Origin: an uncultured Bacilli bacterium
GTDB lineage: Bacteria; Bacillota_I; Bacilli_A; RF39; UBA660
Reading direction: 5' to 3'
NCBI GenBank assembly: GCA_934119955.1
Contig: CAKOSZ010000003.1
Span: 1-64,000 of the forward strand
DNA length: 64,000 nt
The notes beneath the pieces are model-generated. The model saw only the letters and a program-made list of their open reading frames with translations. It did no database searches and was not told where the DNA came from. Numbering within the stretch: position 1 is the stretch's first letter; the number at the start of each line of letters is the position of its first letter. Position numbers and translations under genes: made by a program. Positions 1-8,789 of the stretch are shown in pieces.

Positions 1-2
1 CA

Positions 3-77
3 GACGATATCATTTTAAAATCAACAAATATTTCACATGAGGAATTAGAAAAAATAAAAAAAGAGTTAATTAACTAA
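3..77 (+). pseudogene. 3' end of Rpn/PD-(D/E)XK transposase-like gene (cut by window edge)
   Basis: The frame is open from the window edge to a TAA and ends in EELEKIKKELIN. The same ending closes the next gene remnant at 132-434. Short acidic tails of this kind, with an isoleucine/lysine-rich final helix, are typical C-termini of the Rpn (PD-(D/E)XK nuclease family transposase) proteins. The catalytic part would lie outside the window, so whether this copy is intact cannot be judged. A terminator hairpin follows directly. Confidence 0.5.
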
Positions 78-81
78 TAAC

Positions 82-120
82 AAAAAAACAATTTAGATAT
101 TATTCTAAGTTGTTTTTTTT
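82..120 (+). terminator. Rho-independent terminator
   Basis: An AACAATTTAGA arm pairs with TTCTAAGTTGTT around a short AT loop. It is followed by a run of eight T. It sits right after the gene ending at 77. Confidence 0.7.
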
Positions 121-131
121 CCTTATTTAAT

Positions 132-434
132 CTTGATTATTATGACAACCTAAGTTATGATAGTGTTATCACGTTTGATAATTTATCAAAAAATGATGAA
201 TATAAGGAGAAAATCATGAATGAAGAAATAGAAGAAAATGTAAGAGCCCATGAAAAATATTTGGCTGGACTTTTCCAAGGTATGGAAGAGGGAGAAACTA
301 GGGGCAAATTTGAAACTCAAACTCGTATTGTCAAAAATTTATTAAATAAAAATATGACTGATTTAGAAATTATTGAGATTACTAATCTTAATAAAGATGA
401 ATTAGAAAAAATTAAAAAAGAGTTAATTAACTAA
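132..434 (+). pseudogene. 5'-truncated Rpn/PD-(D/E)XK transposase-like remnant
   Basis: The first ATG is at 216 and gives 72 aa, but the same frame stays open upstream to about 132 without a start or ribosome binding site, so this is the C-terminal part of a longer protein. The segment with AHEKYLAGLFQGMEEGETRG followed by a KNLLNKNMTDLEIIEITNL helix matches the usual C-terminal layout of Rpn-family recombination-promoting nucleases. The nuclease core is absent. Its last 12 residues agree almost exactly with the fragment ending at 77, so two related copies stood in tandem. Probably non-functional. Confidence 0.55.
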
Positions 435-440
435 TGAAAA

Positions 441-484
441 AGGATTGTAATAATTTGACTTATTATAATCCTTTATTTTTTTTA
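441..484 (+). terminator. Bidirectional terminator between convergent genes
   Basis: AAAGGATTGTAATAA pairs with TTATTATAATCCTTT and is followed by a T-run on the + strand. The right arm overlaps the last codons of the minus-strand gene at 463. Confidence 0.75.
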
Positions 485-2616
485 GTATCTTTAATTTCTT
501 CTGCCATAATAACTGGGGTATTAATTCCTGCTGTTGCTTGATTTGTTAAATGCAGTAATGCAAGTTTTCTATCCAACTCATTATTATATTCCAGTATTCT
601 AGTATTTAAAGCATCACTTAAAATTTTATAATTCATCTCGTTAGAATTATTTAATTTTATACCAGAATTTAAATATTTAGTTAAACGATATACATCTAAA
701 TTATCAAGTGATTTAACAGCATCTATAATTAATCTATCATTACCTAATTCTAATAAACTAGCAAGCATTTCACTATTATCGAGTTGTTTTAAATTTTCAA
801 GGAAAACTCCTTTATTATTTATATAAGTATTTATTACATTATTAGTACCTGTACTTGCTACATTAGGCTTTAAAGTTGTATTTAAATTTTGAAATTGTTC
901 AAGAGATGGAATTTCTCCTCTACTTGGAGTAGGACTTATTGGAGGAGAAGAAACTTCTACCTTCTTAGGTTCAACTATTTCCTTATAATCCGGAACAGCA
1001 GTCATATAAGTATTATCTATATTATAAATTTTTTCATTTAAATGTTGTAAAAAACCTCCTCCACTTAAAATATCATAAATAGATAAGGAAGCAAGAGAAC
1101 AAACAGCAGCCGTAAATAAAAACTTTCCTGCTTTTTTAACACATTTTTTAAAAGTTTTAGGTTCTCTTTGATTAAAATCCTCCAAAGAAATTAAAAGTTT
1201 TAAGACATCTTTTTTATTCTTATTATCTAAATTTTCAATCAATAATTTTAATTCTTTTATGTTTTCAGGAATTTTGCTATATTCAATTTCAAGTTCATCC
1301 ATATAACGACAAACTAATTCTATAATTACTTTATCACTTTCATAATTAAATTTTAAATCTTCTTGTATTTTTGCTATTTCTTTTTGATTATCTTCCAAAT
1401 AATACTCAGCATCCTTTTTTAATATTTCCTTTATTTTTTTATTATTTTTGTAATTCTTTATGTAATTTATTAAAGGACTTATTAAGGTTTTACCAAGTAC
1501 TATTCCACTTCCAAGAATAAAACCAGAAGCAGTTAAAGTACAAATATTTTCTATTGCAAAAGTTTTATTTAATAATTCTCCTACTACTGGAATATATTTA
1601 CCAAATGCAGTAAGGCCACCTGATACAGCAGTTGTAAGATATTTAACAACATCTCCAATCCATTTAGTAGAAATCAAATTTTGAAAAGCATTACCAGCAA
1701 TATATCCACCTATTGTATTTAATGGAGTTGCTAAAATTGCTGGATCAATAGCATTAACCGAGGTTGCTATCCCAAGTCCTGCCGCTGTCGTTTTAACGAT
1801 AGGCGCTATAACATTTTCCTTAGCCTTAGTTAATAAACTTTTATCAAATCCCTTGATTCTTTCGTCAATATCTATTTTATTTCCAACTTCTACATTTATT
1901 TTTTTAACAAGTTCTAATTTATCATTTACTTCTAAATTATAAATAGTATTTCTAATTGATAAATATCCAGTATTTTTAAAAATAATATGTCTTTTTTCTA
2001 AAAATTCAATTATTACTTCTTGAACCTTTGAATCAAATCTAGTATCAATTATTTTTTTATTTTTATCAATAGTTATTTCTAATTCTTGTAATATTTTATT
2101 TAATTCATTATTTAAAGATATAAGATTAGATTCTTTATTATTTTTATTCATTTTAAAAATAGATGCTCCTAAAATAGCACTTCCAGCCGTTATTTTTGTT
2201 CCTACTGTTGGCATTAAACCAATAACAGATGCCCCTGCTAATGATAAAGTCGCTGATTTTGCAATTGGAACAATTACTTTTTTAAAAGTATTAGACATAA
2301 ATTCAGTAAAAGCATTAGTTGAACCACCTTTTAATTTTTTAAATACCTCATCTATATTTTTATTAATATTATTTGAAATTGCTAAGATATTAGCATAATC
2401 TTTATCATTGAGTTCCTTTAAAACTGATTTTACAAATAAATTATAATCTGTAATTGTATCATCAAATTCGAAGTTATAAGTTGATAACATATGTTTTAAC
2501 ATAGATATCTTAGCCTTATCTAAGTTCTTTTCAATATTTTTTATAACTATTTTTTTATTTTTCCTAATATTATCTAAAAAAATAGATTCATTATTTAAAG
2601 TAATTGCTTCATTCAT
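463..2616 (-). CDS. Large membrane-associated protein of unknown function
   Basis: A 717-aa protein with no family I recognise. It alternates lysine/asparagine-rich helical stretches with several glycine/alanine-rich hydrophobic segments (about residues 120-150, 275-320, 335-385 and 510-530) that could be membrane helices. A proline-rich linker lies near residues 560-580. The C-terminal 130 residues look helical and repetitive, with 'LASLLELGNDR' and 'DAVKSLDNLD'. I chose the ATG at 2616 because GGTGATAG lies just upstream. A GTG start five codons earlier would lack a site. The start overlaps the stop of the 53-aa gene at 2609-2770 by 8 bp, so the two are probably translationally coupled. Confidence 0.6.
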   Translation of the reverse strand: MNEAITLNNESIFLDNIRKNKKIVIKNIEKNLDKAKISMLKHMLSTYNFEFDDTITDYNLFVKSVLKELNDKDYANILAISNNINKNIDEVFKKLKGGSTNAFTEFMSNTFKKVIVPIAKSATLSLAGASVIGLMPTVGTKITAGSAILGASIFKMNKNNKESNLISLNNELNKILQELEITIDKNKKIIDTRFDSKVQEVIIEFLEKRHIIFKNTGYLSIRNTIYNLEVNDKLELVKKINVEVGNKIDIDERIKGFDKSLLTKAKENVIAPIVKTTAAGLGIATSVNAIDPAILATPLNTIGGYIAGNAFQNLISTKWIGDVVKYLTTAVSGGLTAFGKYIPVVGELLNKTFAIENICTLTASGFILGSGIVLGKTLISPLINYIKNYKNNKKIKEILKKDAEYYLEDNQKEIAKIQEDLKFNYESDKVIIELVCRYMDELEIEYSKIPENIKELKLLIENLDNKNKKDVLKLLISLEDFNQREPKTFKKCVKKAGKFLFTAAVCSLASLSIYDILSGGGFLQHLNEKIYNIDNTYMTAVPDYKEIVEPKKVEVSSPPISPTPSRGEIPSLEQFQNLNTTLKPNVASTGTNNVINTYINNKGVFLENLKQLDNSEMLASLLELGNDRLIIDAVKSLDNLDVYRLTKYLNSGIKLNNSNEMNYKILSDALNTRILEYNNELDRKLALLHLTNQATAGINTPVIMAEEIKDTKKNKGL

Positions 2617-2770
2617 TACTATCACCTTCACTTAACTCATTGTATATATTTTCAAGTGTATTCAAACTTTCTAAATATAAAAAGGAATCAAATATATTTT
2701 GTTTTTCAATATCTTTTTCATCTAATAGTTTTATTCCTTGCATCAATGTTTCAAAATCATTATCTATCAT
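2609..2770 (-). CDS. Small acidic protein coupled to the 717-aa gene
   Basis: A 53-aa acidic, probably helical protein starting MIDNDFETLM, preceded by a good ribosome binding site (AGAGGTGA). Its 3' end overlaps the start of the large membrane protein by 8 bp, so it is the first gene of a two-gene operon. No family recognised. A second small-plus-large pair with the same arrangement occurs at 9541-10370. Confidence 0.6.
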   Translation of the reverse strand: MIDNDFETLMQGIKLLDEKDIEKQNIFDSFLYLESLNTLENIYNELSEGDSNE

Positions 2771-2833
2771 AAGTCACCTCTAATATAATGATAACATATT
2801 TTTAAGCATTAAAAAAGAACTAAAAAGTCCTTT

Positions 2834-2962
2834 TTAAAAACTTCTATATCTACTTCCAAGAATAATTGCAAGTAAGATATATAAAACTACAATTATTAAG
2901 AAACCATTATCACTTCTTGATGGACAAGATGTGATTGTTTCTGTCGTATTTTGACAATTCAT
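2834..2962 (-). CDS. YjcZ-like tiny transmembrane protein
   Basis: A 42-aa peptide with a short polar, Cys-containing N-terminus (MNCQNTTETITSC) and one hydrophobic helix, GFLIIVVLYILLAIILGSRY. This resembles the YjcZ/tiny-TM family found in spore-forming Firmicutes, whose members have a glycine-rich head and an I/V/L/F helix. GGAGG stands before the ATG. The next gene upstream on this strand (2976-3059) encodes a related peptide. Family assignment rests on pattern only. Confidence 0.6.
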   Translation of the reverse strand: MNCQNTTETITSCPSRSDNGFLIIVVLYILLAIILGSRYRSF

Positions 2963-2975
2963 AAAACCTCCTTAA

Positions 2976-3059
2976 TTATATATAATTACCAAGTATGATT
3001 ACTAATAAGATGAAAAGTACTAGAACGATAGCATAAGATGATGTATAATTATTACACAT
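2976..3059 (-). CDS. YjcZ-like tiny transmembrane protein
   Basis: A 27-aa peptide (MCNNYTSSYAIVLVLFILL, then a second short hydrophobic run) made almost entirely of one membrane helix, preceded by AAGGAGGA. It sits 13 bp upstream of a related 42-aa peptide, so the two form a small operon. Its size and helix pattern fit the YjcZ family of tiny sporulation-associated membrane proteins. Confidence 0.6.
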   Translation of the reverse strand: MCNNYTSSYAIVLVLFILLVIILGNYI

Positions 3060-3150
3060 AATTTATTCCTCCTTTTTTATATATTCACATTATTTTATGG
3101 CGATTTTTTAATTATGTGAGGGCAAAAATAAGAAATTATGTAAAAAAGAA

Positions 3151-3179
3151 TTGTTTTTTTTATATTAATTTGTTATGAT
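3151..3179 (+). promoter_or_regulatory. Sigma-A type promoter for the PrsA-like gene
   Basis: TTGTTT and TATGAT are separated by 17 bp and end 25 bp before the start codon at 3205. Confidence 0.55.
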
Positions 3180-3204
3180 ATTTATGTTATTTAAAGGAGG
3201 ATTT

Positions 3205-4188
3205 ATGAAAAAAACATTAACAATTCTTGTAGTAGTTCTATTAATACTTACAACAGGATGTAGTAAAAATACAAAACTTGAAGGTGGTGAAAAAGATTTA
3301 GTTACTTTTAATGATAGTAAACTTAATATATCTACAAATGATTTATATGAAAAATTAAAAGATAAATATGGTATTAACTTTTTAATAGATATGTTAGATG
3401 AAAAGATTTTAAATAAAGAATATCCTGATAGTGATAGCATTAATGATTATGTAAATATTCAAGTTAATTCTTTAAAAAATTATTATAAAACTGAAAGCAA
3501 ATTTTTAGAATACATTAATAATTATGGTTATAAAAATGAAGATGAATTAAAAGAATACTTTAAATTAAATTATAAAAGAAATCTTTCTGTTAAAGATTAT
3601 CTAAAAACTTTAATAACAGATGATGATATTAATTCTTATTATGAAAATAAAATTACTGGTGATATTGAAGCAAAACATATTTTAATTGAAGTAAAGACAA
3701 CTGATTCTATGACAGAAGATGAAAAAAGAACTACTAAGGAAGAAGCTTTAAAAAAGGCTAATGAAGCAATTACTAAATTAAATGATGGTAAAACTTTTGA
3801 TGAAGTTGTTAAAGAATATACTGATGATGATGCTACTAAAAATAATGGTGGTTTAATGGGATTTGTTAATCCTACTAAATTAGATGATGTAACTCGTCAA
3901 GAATTAACTAAACTTGAAAATGGAAAATATTCTACTACTCCTGTTGAAACAGAATATGGATATGAAATATTTTTAAGAGTATCTAGTAAAGATAAACCTA
4001 AGTTAAAAGAAGTTAAAACTTATATTATTGAAACACTTGCTGATGAAAAATTAACAAAAGATAGTAAATTACAATATAAAGGTTTAGAATATATTCGTGA
4101 TAAATATGGTTTTAAAATCAATGATGAAGATTTAGAAGTATATTATGAAAATACAATGAATAATTTGTTAAATAGTAAAGAATCTTAA
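3205..4188 (+). CDS. prsA: PrsA-like peptidylprolyl isomerase lipoprotein (foldase)
   Basis: A 327-aa lipoprotein. The signal peptide ends in a lipobox (LILTTGC), so the mature protein is anchored on the outer face of the membrane. A central parvulin domain (about residues 155-255) shows AKHILIEV, the KTFDEVVKEYTDD region, GGLMGF and TEYGYEIFLR, all characteristic of parvulin-type prolyl isomerases. Such proteins help secreted proteins fold after export. The ATG at 3205 follows AAAGGAGG; an in-frame ATG at 3175 has no binding site. The flanks outside the parvulin domain are helical and lysine/glutamate-rich, as in PrsA. Confidence 0.85.
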   Translation: MKKTLTILVVVLLILTTGCSKNTKLEGGEKDLVTFNDSKLNISTNDLYEKLKDKYGINFLIDMLDEKILNKEYPDSDSINDYVNIQVNSLKNYYKTESKFLEYINNYGYKNEDELKEYFKLNYKRNLSVKDYLKTLITDDDINSYYENKITGDIEAKHILIEVKTTDSMTEDEKRTTKEEALKKANEAITKLNDGKTFDEVVKEYTDDDATKNNGGLMGFVNPTKLDDVTRQELTKLENGKYSTTPVETEYGYEIFLRVSSKDKPKLKEVKTYIIETLADEKLTKDSKLQYKGLEYIRDKYGFKINDEDLEVYYENTMNNLLNSKES

Positions 4189-4239
4189 TGGTTCTTTTCT
4201 TTTATCTATGATAAAATAATATTAAGAAATGGAGGTTTT

Positions 4240-5313
4240 ATGAATATTACATGGAAATATACAAATAAAATAGTTAATGATTTAATAAAAATAAATAACG
4301 TTAAAGAAATAGTAGATTTATTAGAATTACCAATTTTCATTGAAGAAGAAATAAAAAAAGAAACATTAGTAAAAAGAGTTCATTATTCTACTAAAATAGA
4401 AGGAAATACTCTTAATTTAAATGAAGTAAAAAAGGTCATCGAAAACCAAAATAATGCTCATGAAAGAAATGAAATTGAAGTAAAAAATTATTATAATGCC
4501 CTTATATATTTAAATGAAAAAGCAGAAAACAATAATATCATCAATGAAAAATTAATTATGGAAATTCATAATTTAGTTTCAGGCAAACATTTAAATTACA
4601 AAGGAAAATACAGAGATGGGCAAAATGTTGTTAGTAATTCAAGTACAGGAACAATTGTCTATATGCCACCAGAAGCGCAAGATGTAGAATCGTTAATTAA
4701 AAATATGATAGATAAATTTAATTCTAATGATATGATAGATGTTCCTATTCCAATAAAAGCAGGTATAATTGCCTACGAATTTGTAACAATTCATCCATTT
4801 TGGGACGGAAATGGTCGTACTTCAAGATTACTTGCAACGTATATATTAAAAGCAAATGGATATGATTTAAAAGGATTTTACGTCATGGAAGAATTTTATG
4901 ACAAAAATATAAATGATTATTATAATTCACTTCAAATGGGACTACACCATAATTATTATTTTGGTAGAAATAATGCTGACATTACAAAATGGTTAGAATA
5001 TTTTATAGGAATAATGAGTACAACTTTTGAAATTGTTGGAAACAAAGTTAAAGAAATATATCAAACTAATAAAAACGAAATTAATATTATCGAAACATTA
5101 GACAAACGAGAAAGATGGACTGCCAATTATATATTAACCAACCAAAAGATAAAAGCAAGAGATATTGCTAATCACTTTAAAATTAACGTAGATACGGCAA
5201 ATAATTGGATAAAAAAATGGTTAGAAAAAGATTTTTTAACACGATATGATAATAAACAAATAAGAAATATTGATTATACACTGACTTCAAAATATTATGA
5301 TAAATTAAAATAA
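4240..5313 (+). CDS. Fic/DOC family protein with N-terminal inhibitory motif
   Basis: A 357-aa protein with the Fic signature HPFWDGNGRTSR near residues 185-197, the active site that transfers AMP or another nucleotide to a hydroxyl group on a target protein. The N-terminal motif STKIEGN (residues 50-56) is the class II inhibitory helix that blocks the ATP site. A C-terminal winged-helix region, with ARDIANHFKINVDTANNWI, suggests DNA binding and self-regulation. A GGAGG stands upstream of the ATG. It is a single-gene unit followed by a tandem repeat and a terminator. The target is unknown. Confidence 0.85.
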   Translation: MNITWKYTNKIVNDLIKINNVKEIVDLLELPIFIEEEIKKETLVKRVHYSTKIEGNTLNLNEVKKVIENQNNAHERNEIEVKNYYNALIYLNEKAENNNIINEKLIMEIHNLVSGKHLNYKGKYRDGQNVVSNSSTGTIVYMPPEAQDVESLIKNMIDKFNSNDMIDVPIPIKAGIIAYEFVTIHPFWDGNGRTSRLLATYILKANGYDLKGFYVMEEFYDKNINDYYNSLQMGLHHNYYFGRNNADITKWLEYFIGIMSTTFEIVGNKVKEIYQTNKNEINIIETLDKRERWTANYILTNQKIKARDIANHFKINVDTANNWIKKWLEKDFLTRYDNKQIRNIDYTLTSKYYDKLK

Positions 5314-5353
5314 GCCGAATTTAAGCCGAATTTAAGCCGAATTTAAGCCGATT
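5312..5353 (+). repeat. 11-bp tandem repeat, 3.8 copies
   Basis: AAGCCGAATTT is repeated head to tail at 5312, 5323 and 5334, with a partial copy at 5345. The array begins inside the stop codon of the Fic gene. Its period is not a multiple of 3. Confidence 0.95.
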
Positions 5354-5368
5354 ACTATAAATATTAAA

Positions 5369-5412
5369 ATAACTATCAACTAATATTTGTTGATAGTTAT
5401 CATTTTATTTAG
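5369..5412 (+). terminator. Terminator between convergent genes
   Basis: ATAACTATCAAC (5369-5380) pairs perfectly with GTTGATAGTTAT (5389-5400). A T-rich tract follows. Confidence 0.65.
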
Positions 5413-5695
5413 TACAACTTCCTGTTGTATTAGTTTTGAACCAAACTTCAAATTGACTAATATAAGACTCTGTTCCTATTTCTTCTGCTATTTTCTTTTG
5501 AGCATCCATATCATAAGTAATACCATTAGCAGTATAACCAGTTATAGTTTTATCATTATACATAATAGTTATATTACCTTCATTTGATTTACAAACTAGT
5601 TTTTCTGATGTTGATGATGTTATTAAAAAAATTATTACTATTAGTATAACTACTCCTAAAAATAAACCACCTATTACAGTTAGAACTTTTTTCAC
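5405..5695 (-). CDS. Small single-helix secreted or membrane protein
   Basis: A 96-aa protein with an N-terminal hydrophobic segment (residues 5-27) acting as signal anchor and a polar domain probably outside the cell. Two cysteines in the outer domain, near residues 35 and 93, could form a disulfide. The start is a GTG, decided by AAGGAGGTG just upstream. No family recognised. Confidence 0.6.
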   Translation of the reverse strand: MKKVLTVIGGLFLGVVILIVIIFLITSSTSEKLVCKSNEGNITIMYNDKTITGYTANGITYDMDAQKKIAEEIGTESYISQFEVWFKTNTTGSCTK

Positions 5696-5783
5696 ACTAC
5701 ACCTCCTTACCTACCTTAATAATAGTTTAACTTTTTTTTAGAAAAAAAGCAAGAATTTAAGTTATTATTTATTATTAAATAGT

Positions 5784-5834
5784 CACAAAAAAAGACAGTT
5801 TTTTTAATAACTATATATTGAAAAGACTGTCTTT
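5784..5834 (-). terminator. Terminator downstream of glyA
   Basis: AAAGACAGT (5791-) pairs with ACTGTCTTT (-5834). Read on the minus strand the stem is followed by seven T. Confidence 0.75.
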
Positions 5835-5884
5835 AATTTTATTAAGTTTAATACTATTTTTATTAATTTTATCTTTAATTAATG

Positions 5885-7114
5885 TTAAATTAAAGGAAAT
5901 TTTTTAGTTATTTCTAGCACGTGTTGTTTCTCTTGTTTTATAATTTCTTTATTATCTTTATTTTTCAAAACATTTATAATAATATTTGTAATTTCTTCAA
6001 AATCTTTTTCTTTTAAACCACGAGTTGTCATAGCAGGAGAACCTATTCTAATACCACTTGCTTTAAATGGAGATAAAGTTTCATTTGGAATAGTATTTTT
6101 ATTAACTGTTATATGAATTTTATCAAGAAGAGTTTCAGCCTCTTTTCCGGTTACACCAAAGGAATTGTAAACATCTACAAGAATTAAATGATTATCAGTT
6201 CCATTTGAAATTAGTTTAATATTATTTTTAAGAAAAATGTTGGCCATTGCTTTGATATTTTTAATTACTTGCTTTTGATAAGTTTTAAATTCTGGTTGCA
6301 TAGCCTCATAAAAGCATTCAGCCTTAGCAGCTATTACATGCATTAAAGGTCCACCTTGAATACCTGGGAATATTACTTTATCAATTTTTTTAATTATCTC
6401 AGGATTATTTGTTAAAATTAAACCTCCTCTTGGTCCTCTTAAAGTTTTATGGGTTGTACTTGTAACAACATCAGCATACAAACATGGATTTTCATGTAAA
6501 CCTGCTGCAACAAGACCTGCAATATGAGCCATATCAACCATTAAATAAGCACCAACCTTATTACTTATTTCACGGAATTTTTTAAAATCTATTTTTCTTG
6601 GATAAGCACTTGCCCCAGCAATAATCATTTTAGGTTTTGTTATAAGTGCTATTTTTTCTATTTCTTCATAATCTAAAACCTCGGTATTGGGATTTAATTT
6701 ATAATCAACTATTTTATAATCAGTTCCACTAAAATTAAGAGCATAACCATGAGTTAAATGTCCTCCATCAGCAAGATTTAATCCCATTACAGTATCACCA
6801 TGATTTAAAAGTGCTCGGTAAACTGCCATATTAGCACTACTTCCTGAATGAGGTTGAACATTAGCATATTCGACATTAAATAACTTTTTAGCATATTCAA
6901 TTGCTTTTAATTCAAATATATCAATATATTCACATCCTCCATAATATCTTTTACCAGGATACCCTTCTGCATATTTATTAGTTAAAATACTTCCTTGTAA
7001 TTCTCTAACTGCTTTGGAAGCATAATTCTCTGATGCGATTAGTTCTATATTATTTTTTTGTCTTCTTTTTTCTTTTTGCAATGCTTTTTTTAATTCTATA
7101 TCCATAATTACCAT
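5885..7114 (-). CDS. glyA: Serine hydroxymethyltransferase
   Basis: A 409-aa PLP enzyme of the usual length, interconverting serine and glycine and supplying 5,10-methylene-tetrahydrofolate. Clear motifs are IELIASENYAS at the start, the VDMAHIAGLVAAG stretch that holds the PLP-binding Asp/His, and STTHKTLRGPRGG with the PLP lysine. The folate product feeds ThyA, encoded at 56817-57716. The gene has its own terminator and reads divergently from the secretion ATPase. Start codons at 7114 and 7105 are both possible; neither has a strong binding site. Confidence 0.97.
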   Translation of the reverse strand: MVIMDIELKKALQKEKRRQKNNIELIASENYASKAVRELQGSILTNKYAEGYPGKRYYGGCEYIDIFELKAIEYAKKLFNVEYANVQPHSGSSANMAVYRALLNHGDTVMGLNLADGGHLTHGYALNFSGTDYKIVDYKLNPNTEVLDYEEIEKIALITKPKMIIAGASAYPRKIDFKKFREISNKVGAYLMVDMAHIAGLVAAGLHENPCLYADVVTSTTHKTLRGPRGGLILTNNPEIIKKIDKVIFPGIQGGPLMHVIAAKAECFYEAMQPEFKTYQKQVIKNIKAMANIFLKNNIKLISNGTDNHLILVDVYNSFGVTGKEAETLLDKIHITVNKNTIPNETLSPFKASGIRIGSPAMTTRGLKEKDFEEITNIIINVLKNKDNKEIIKQEKQHVLEITKKFPLI

Positions 7115-7288
7115 TAATCAATTAAAACATGTATTTTATTGACTTTTATTTTTCACCTCAAATTTATTATATAAAATCTCGAATTAAAAATCTAGATATT
7201 TTACAAAAAGTCTTCCTAATTTTAAAAAAATAGGTTATAATATTTTTATAGAATAAAGATAGTAAATTAGAGAATAAAGAGGTGCAAA

Positions 7289-8776
7289 ATGGTAGAATAC
7301 GATTATAAAAATGATGAAATTGCTAATATTGTTAATAATATGATTATTTATGCTGCAAGTAAAAGAGCCAGTGATATTCACTTTGATCCATGTGAAAAAG
7401 GTTTAAAAGTACGTCTTAGAATTGATGGAGTTTTACAAGATCATACCATTGTTCCTTTAGCATATCAAAAGAATTTAACAACTCGTATTAAATTAATATC
7501 TGGAATGAACATAACTGAATCAAGACTACCTCAAGATGGTGCGATTAAAGATGTTATTAATGGAATTGATTTGGATATGCGTGTATCTGCATTAAACACT
7601 AACTTAGGTGAAAAAATAGTTATTCGTATCTTGGATTATTCAAAAAGTGCCGAAGGCTTAAACTCTCTTGGCTTAACTGAAAATAATCTTGAAAAATTAA
7701 AGAAAATGATTGAAGTTCCAAATGGAATAATTCTAGTAACCGGAGCAACTGGTACTGGTAAATCAACAACAGTTTATACCATGCTTCAACATTTAAATAA
7801 AGAAGATACTAATATAATTACAGTTGAAGACCCAATAGAAATGAACATAGAAGGAATTAATCAAGTTCAAGTAAATTCTGAAATTGGTCTTACGTTTGGT
7901 CGAGTTTTACGTAGTATTTTAAGACAAGACCCAAATATTATTCTAATTGGAGAAATTCGTGACTCTGAAACTGCTCAAATTGCTGTTCGTGCCTCAATTA
8001 CTGGTCACTTAGTATTTTCAACAATCCATACAAATAATTCACTTTCTACTATTGAACGTTTACTTGATATGGACGTTGAAAGATATCTACTTTCTAGTGC
8101 TCTAACTGGTATTATTTCTCAAAAACTTGCAAGAAGATTATGTCCTCATTGTCGTAAACTTCGTCCAACTACTACCTATGAAAAAATAGTTTTTAAAGAA
8201 ATACTTGGAAAAGATGTAAATGAAATTAATGATGTAAATGGTCATTGTGATAATTGTCGAAATGGCTATTATGGACGTATTGCCATTCATGAAGTTTTAA
8301 TGCTAAATGATGAAATTAGAAATGCTATAAATGATAAAGACTTACCTCGTGAAAAATTAAAAGAATTAGTTTATACTAAGGATGTAACAACCATGCTTCA
8401 AGACGGACTTGAAAAAGTTCTTGCTGGAATTACAACCTTTGAAGAAATATATAAAAATGTTGCTATTGATAATGAACTTGATAATAAATATTCGGAAGAC
8501 ATCTTAAATTCTTCTCCCAAATTTAAATTAGAATCTATTACCAGTGGAACCAGTTTTACTAATTCAACCTTAAATTATAAACAAGAAGATGGTTCTAACC
8601 AACCAAAAAATACTAATACCACAAGTCAAACAAATACTAAAAATATGACTTCAAATACTACAAATACTAATAATAAAACAATAAATAATACTTCTTTAAA
8701 AAATACTACCCCTACTATTTCTTCAAATACTACCAATACTACAAATAATAAAAATGAAACACTTGATTTAATTTAA
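7289..8776 (+). CDS. GspE/PilB/ComGA-type secretion ATPase
   Basis: A 495-aa hexameric ATPase of the type II secretion/type IV pilus/competence family. It has Walker A GATGTGKST (about 152-160), the Asp box/Walker B stretch RQDPNIILIGEIRDSETA, the His box TGHLVFSTIHTN, and a CPHC...CDNC zinc element before the C-terminal arm. A 90-residue tail made almost only of Asn, Thr and Ser follows the normal end near residue 400; family members do not usually have it. No GspF/ComGB or pilin gene stands next to it here, so partners must be elsewhere. AGAGGTG precedes the ATG. Confidence 0.92.
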   Translation: MVEYDYKNDEIANIVNNMIIYAASKRASDIHFDPCEKGLKVRLRIDGVLQDHTIVPLAYQKNLTTRIKLISGMNITESRLPQDGAIKDVINGIDLDMRVSALNTNLGEKIVIRILDYSKSAEGLNSLGLTENNLEKLKKMIEVPNGIILVTGATGTGKSTTVYTMLQHLNKEDTNIITVEDPIEMNIEGINQVQVNSEIGLTFGRVLRSILRQDPNIILIGEIRDSETAQIAVRASITGHLVFSTIHTNNSLSTIERLLDMDVERYLLSSALTGIISQKLARRLCPHCRKLRPTTTYEKIVFKEILGKDVNEINDVNGHCDNCRNGYYGRIAIHEVLMLNDEIRNAINDKDLPREKLKELVYTKDVTTMLQDGLEKVLAGITTFEEIYKNVAIDNELDNKYSEDILNSSPKFKLESITSGTSFTNSTLNYKQEDGSNQPKNTNTTSQTNTKNMTSNTTNTNNKTINNTSLKNTTPTISSNTTNTTNNKNETLDLI

Positions 8777-8786
8777 GTGTTTTTTA
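8757..8786 (+). terminator. Terminator overlapping the ATPase stop codon
   Basis: AAACACTT pairs with AAGTGTTT and is followed by more T. It closes the + strand gene just before the convergent yunB. Confidence 0.75.
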
Positions 8787-8789
8787 TAA

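Noticed and set aside
7115..7288. Riboswitch before glyA or the secretion ATPase
   Set aside because: The short divergent gap shows only AT-rich sequence and a weak -10 box, with no paired structure of note.
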